Origin: an uncultured Porphyromonadaceae bacterium
Lineage (GTDB): Bacteria > Bacteroidota > Bacteroidia > Bacteroidales > Muribaculaceae
Assembly (NCBI GenBank): GCA_900550025.1
Contig: URQP01000130.1
Location: 1-5,579 of the forward strand
Reading direction: 5' to 3'
Length of the DNA stretch: 5,579 nt
This document shows, piece by piece, positions 4,328-5,579 of the stretch. Position 1 is the stretch's first letter; each line of letters begins with the position of its first letter. A program made the position numbers and the translations under genes. Under the pieces are notes generated by a model. It saw only the letters and a program-made list of their open reading frames with translations. It had not been told where the DNA came from and did no database searches.

Positions 4328-5532
4328 TTCAGGCGGAGCGATTCGATGTACGACTGTTGCGGCGTGCAGTTGCGGTGTTTGCAGTTTTCTATGAAATCGG
4401 CCATCGCTTTCAACGCCGTTTTCTGGTCGGGACGCGCTTCCTGTATCTTTTTGTACGACGAGCGGTCAGATTCGGCGAACTTTATTATCAGATCCCAATT
4501 TTCAGGCTTGGCGATGCTCATCATCGTTTCGCCTCCCATTTTCTTGTACGGCCAGAAAGTGTAGCCTATGTTGTTGTCGATAAACACTTTCGTGAACGCG
4601 CTTTGCCATTCGTCGGTGTTGTGGCCTGTCTCGCCCATATACATCGGCAAGCCTGTCTTGTCGCGGAAAGCTATTATCTGGTCGATGAACTTGGCCGTCG
4701 GCTCGCCTCCGTAGCGGTGGCAGGTGAACATGATGTTGTCGTCGAAAGTCCAGTCGGTGAAAAACTCGAACGAATTGTTCCATTCCGCGCCGCCAATCAG
4801 TATTATGTGGTTGCGGTCGGCCTTGCGTATCTCCACGGTGCATTCTTTGTAGATTTCCACAAGCCGCTTTTTCAATTCCTCTTTGTTCTCCCAATAGTGC
4901 GGAATCGGCTCGTTCATTATCTCGTAGCCGAGTATCACCGGCTCGTCCTTGTAGCGTTCCGCTATGCCGCGCCATATCTTGTAGAGAAGTTCCTGACTTC
5001 TGCGGCTCTCGAAAAGCCATGGGTAGCCGTAGCTGTCGTCGATGTTGTCGCCTGTTTGTCCGCCGGGAGCGTCGTGCATGTCGAGTATCAGGTAGAGCCC
5101 TGCCTCGCGGCACCATTCAACCACGTTGTCGATACGCTTGTAGCCGTCCTGCGACGAAGTGAGTCCCATATAGTCCTCGTCGGTGAAAAGTTTGTAGTGC
5201 AACGGCAGGGGGATAGTGTTGCAGCCTGTGGATTTGATAAACATTATGTCGTCCTTGGTCACATAATTGTCCTTGAACTCTTTCCAAAAGTCGGCGGTAG
5301 CGTCAGGACCGACGAGCTGGCAGAACATTTCGTTGATGAAATGCGCGGAATTGGTGTTCCGGAAACCGAACATATAGCCTTCCGGATTGAGCCAGTTGCC
5401 GAGGTTTGTGCCTTTGATGAACAGGCGTGTGCCGTCCGGGTTACGGAGATTGGTTCCGTCGATTGTTACGAATTGTGCGTTTGCCGTGGCAATGGCGAGC
5501 ATCGCGATGGCGCATAAAATCATTTTTTTCAT
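4324..5532 (-). CDS. Secreted glycoside hydrolase family 5 (beta-glucanase/cellulase-like)
   Basis: This 402-residue protein starts with a signal peptide (MKKMILCAIAMLAIATANA, cut near residue 19) and continues as a single GH5 TIM barrel. Visible GH5 positions are His153 (DMHDAPGGQTG), Asn207-Glu208 (YEIMNEP, acid/base), His272 and Tyr274 (CHRYGG), Glu301 (MGETG, nucleophile) and Trp327 (FWPYK). The DMHDAPGGQ block and the opening GTNLGNWLNPEGYMF recall exo-beta-1,3-glucanase-like GH5 enzymes, so a beta-glucan is the likely substrate, cleaved with retention of configuration; exact specificity cannot be read. The invariant strand-2 arginine is replaced by Pro108 (CNTIPLPLHY). The first ATG is preferred because it supplies the two lysines of the signal peptide. 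No lipobox is seen, so it is probably periplasmic or secreted. No SusC/SusD pair is in view. The stop codon lies inside a repeat hairpin. Confidence 0.9.
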   Translation of the reverse strand: MKKMILCAIAMLAIATANAQFVTIDGTNLRNPDGTRLFIKGTNLGNWLNPEGYMFGFRNTNSAHFINEMFCQLVGPDATADFWKEFKDNYVTKDDIMFIKSTGCNTIPLPLHYKLFTDEDYMGLTSSQDGYKRIDNVVEWCREAGLYLILDMHDAPGGQTGDNIDDSYGYPWLFESRRSQELLYKIWRGIAERYKDEPVILGYEIMNEPIPHYWENKEELKKRLVEIYKECTVEIRKADRNHIILIGGAEWNNSFEFFTDWTFDDNIMFTCHRYGGEPTAKFIDQIIAFRDKTGLPMYMGETGHNTDEWQSAFTKVFIDNNIGYTFWPYKKMGGETMMSIAKPENWDLIIKFAESDRSSYKKIQEARPDQKTALKAMADFIENCKHRNCTPQQSYIESLRLK

Positions 5533-5565
5533 TTGTCAGTGGTTTTTTCGAGGTTTATATCAGCA

Positions 5566-5573
5566 CAAAGATA
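5566..5573 (-). promoter_or_regulatory. -7 box of the GH5 gene promoter
   Basis: TATCTTTG on the minus strand (5573-5566) is a perfect Bacteroidota -7 box and predicts a leader of about 30 bases before the ATG at 5532. The matching TTTG box would fall just beyond the right edge of the window, near 5594-5597. Confidence 0.6.
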
Positions 5574-5579
5574 GCGAAA

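Noticed and set aside
4357..5517. Open frame of 386 codons on the plus strand, antisense to the GH5 gene
   Set aside because: It mirrors a GH5 gene that carries catalytic motifs and a signal peptide; the antisense product has no recognisable motif, and long antisense frames are expected from codon bias in GC-richer genes.

Overview
The window looks like a chromosomal segment of a Bacteroidales bacterium (Bacteroidota; Bacteroides, Prevotella or Muribaculaceae type). Several genes are preceded by the Bacteroidota promoter pattern (TTTG, about 20 bases, TAnnTTTG) instead of E. coli-type -35/-10 boxes, there are no convincing Shine-Dalgarno sequences, and the gene content (DUF4143 ATPase, PorT-like barrel, DUF5106-like thioredoxin fold, GH5 glucanase, ExbB/ExbD/TonB) is typical of that group. 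All supported genes lie on the minus strand, so the biological order runs from high to low coordinates.

From right to left: a secreted family-5 glycoside hydrolase (4324-5532) with its -7 box at the window edge; a dense array of hairpins and repeats (4114-4327) that begins inside the hydrolase stop codon; a strong promoter (4072-4103) almost touching the start of a small exported thioredoxin-fold protein (3578-4066); an outer-membrane beta-barrel protein (2765-3517); an AT-rich AAA ATPase/DUF4143 gene (1522-2673) with its own promoter and a 33-bp interrupted palindrome at the expected transcription start; a 200-bp spacer holding a duplicated promoter-bearing repeat (1344-1461); and an exbB-exbD-tonB operon (1318 down to the left edge, tonB truncated).

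Functionally, ExbB-ExbD-TonB would energise outer-membrane TonB-dependent uptake from the proton gradient. The GH5 enzyme, barrel protein and thioredoxin-fold protein are all envelope or exported proteins, but nothing in the sequence proves that they form one pathway. The ATPase looks like a later arrival because it is clearly richer in A+T than its neighbours.

The most interesting structure is non-coding. A hairpin followed by AGGTTATGGGTTA occurs three times (once on +, twice on -) with different stem sequences that all still pair; these units flank a compact core that could fold into a branched structure. Other points are a likely leaderless mRNA, a promoter carried in a repeat, an operator-like palindrome, and a GH5 enzyme with proline where the family has its conserved active-site arginine.
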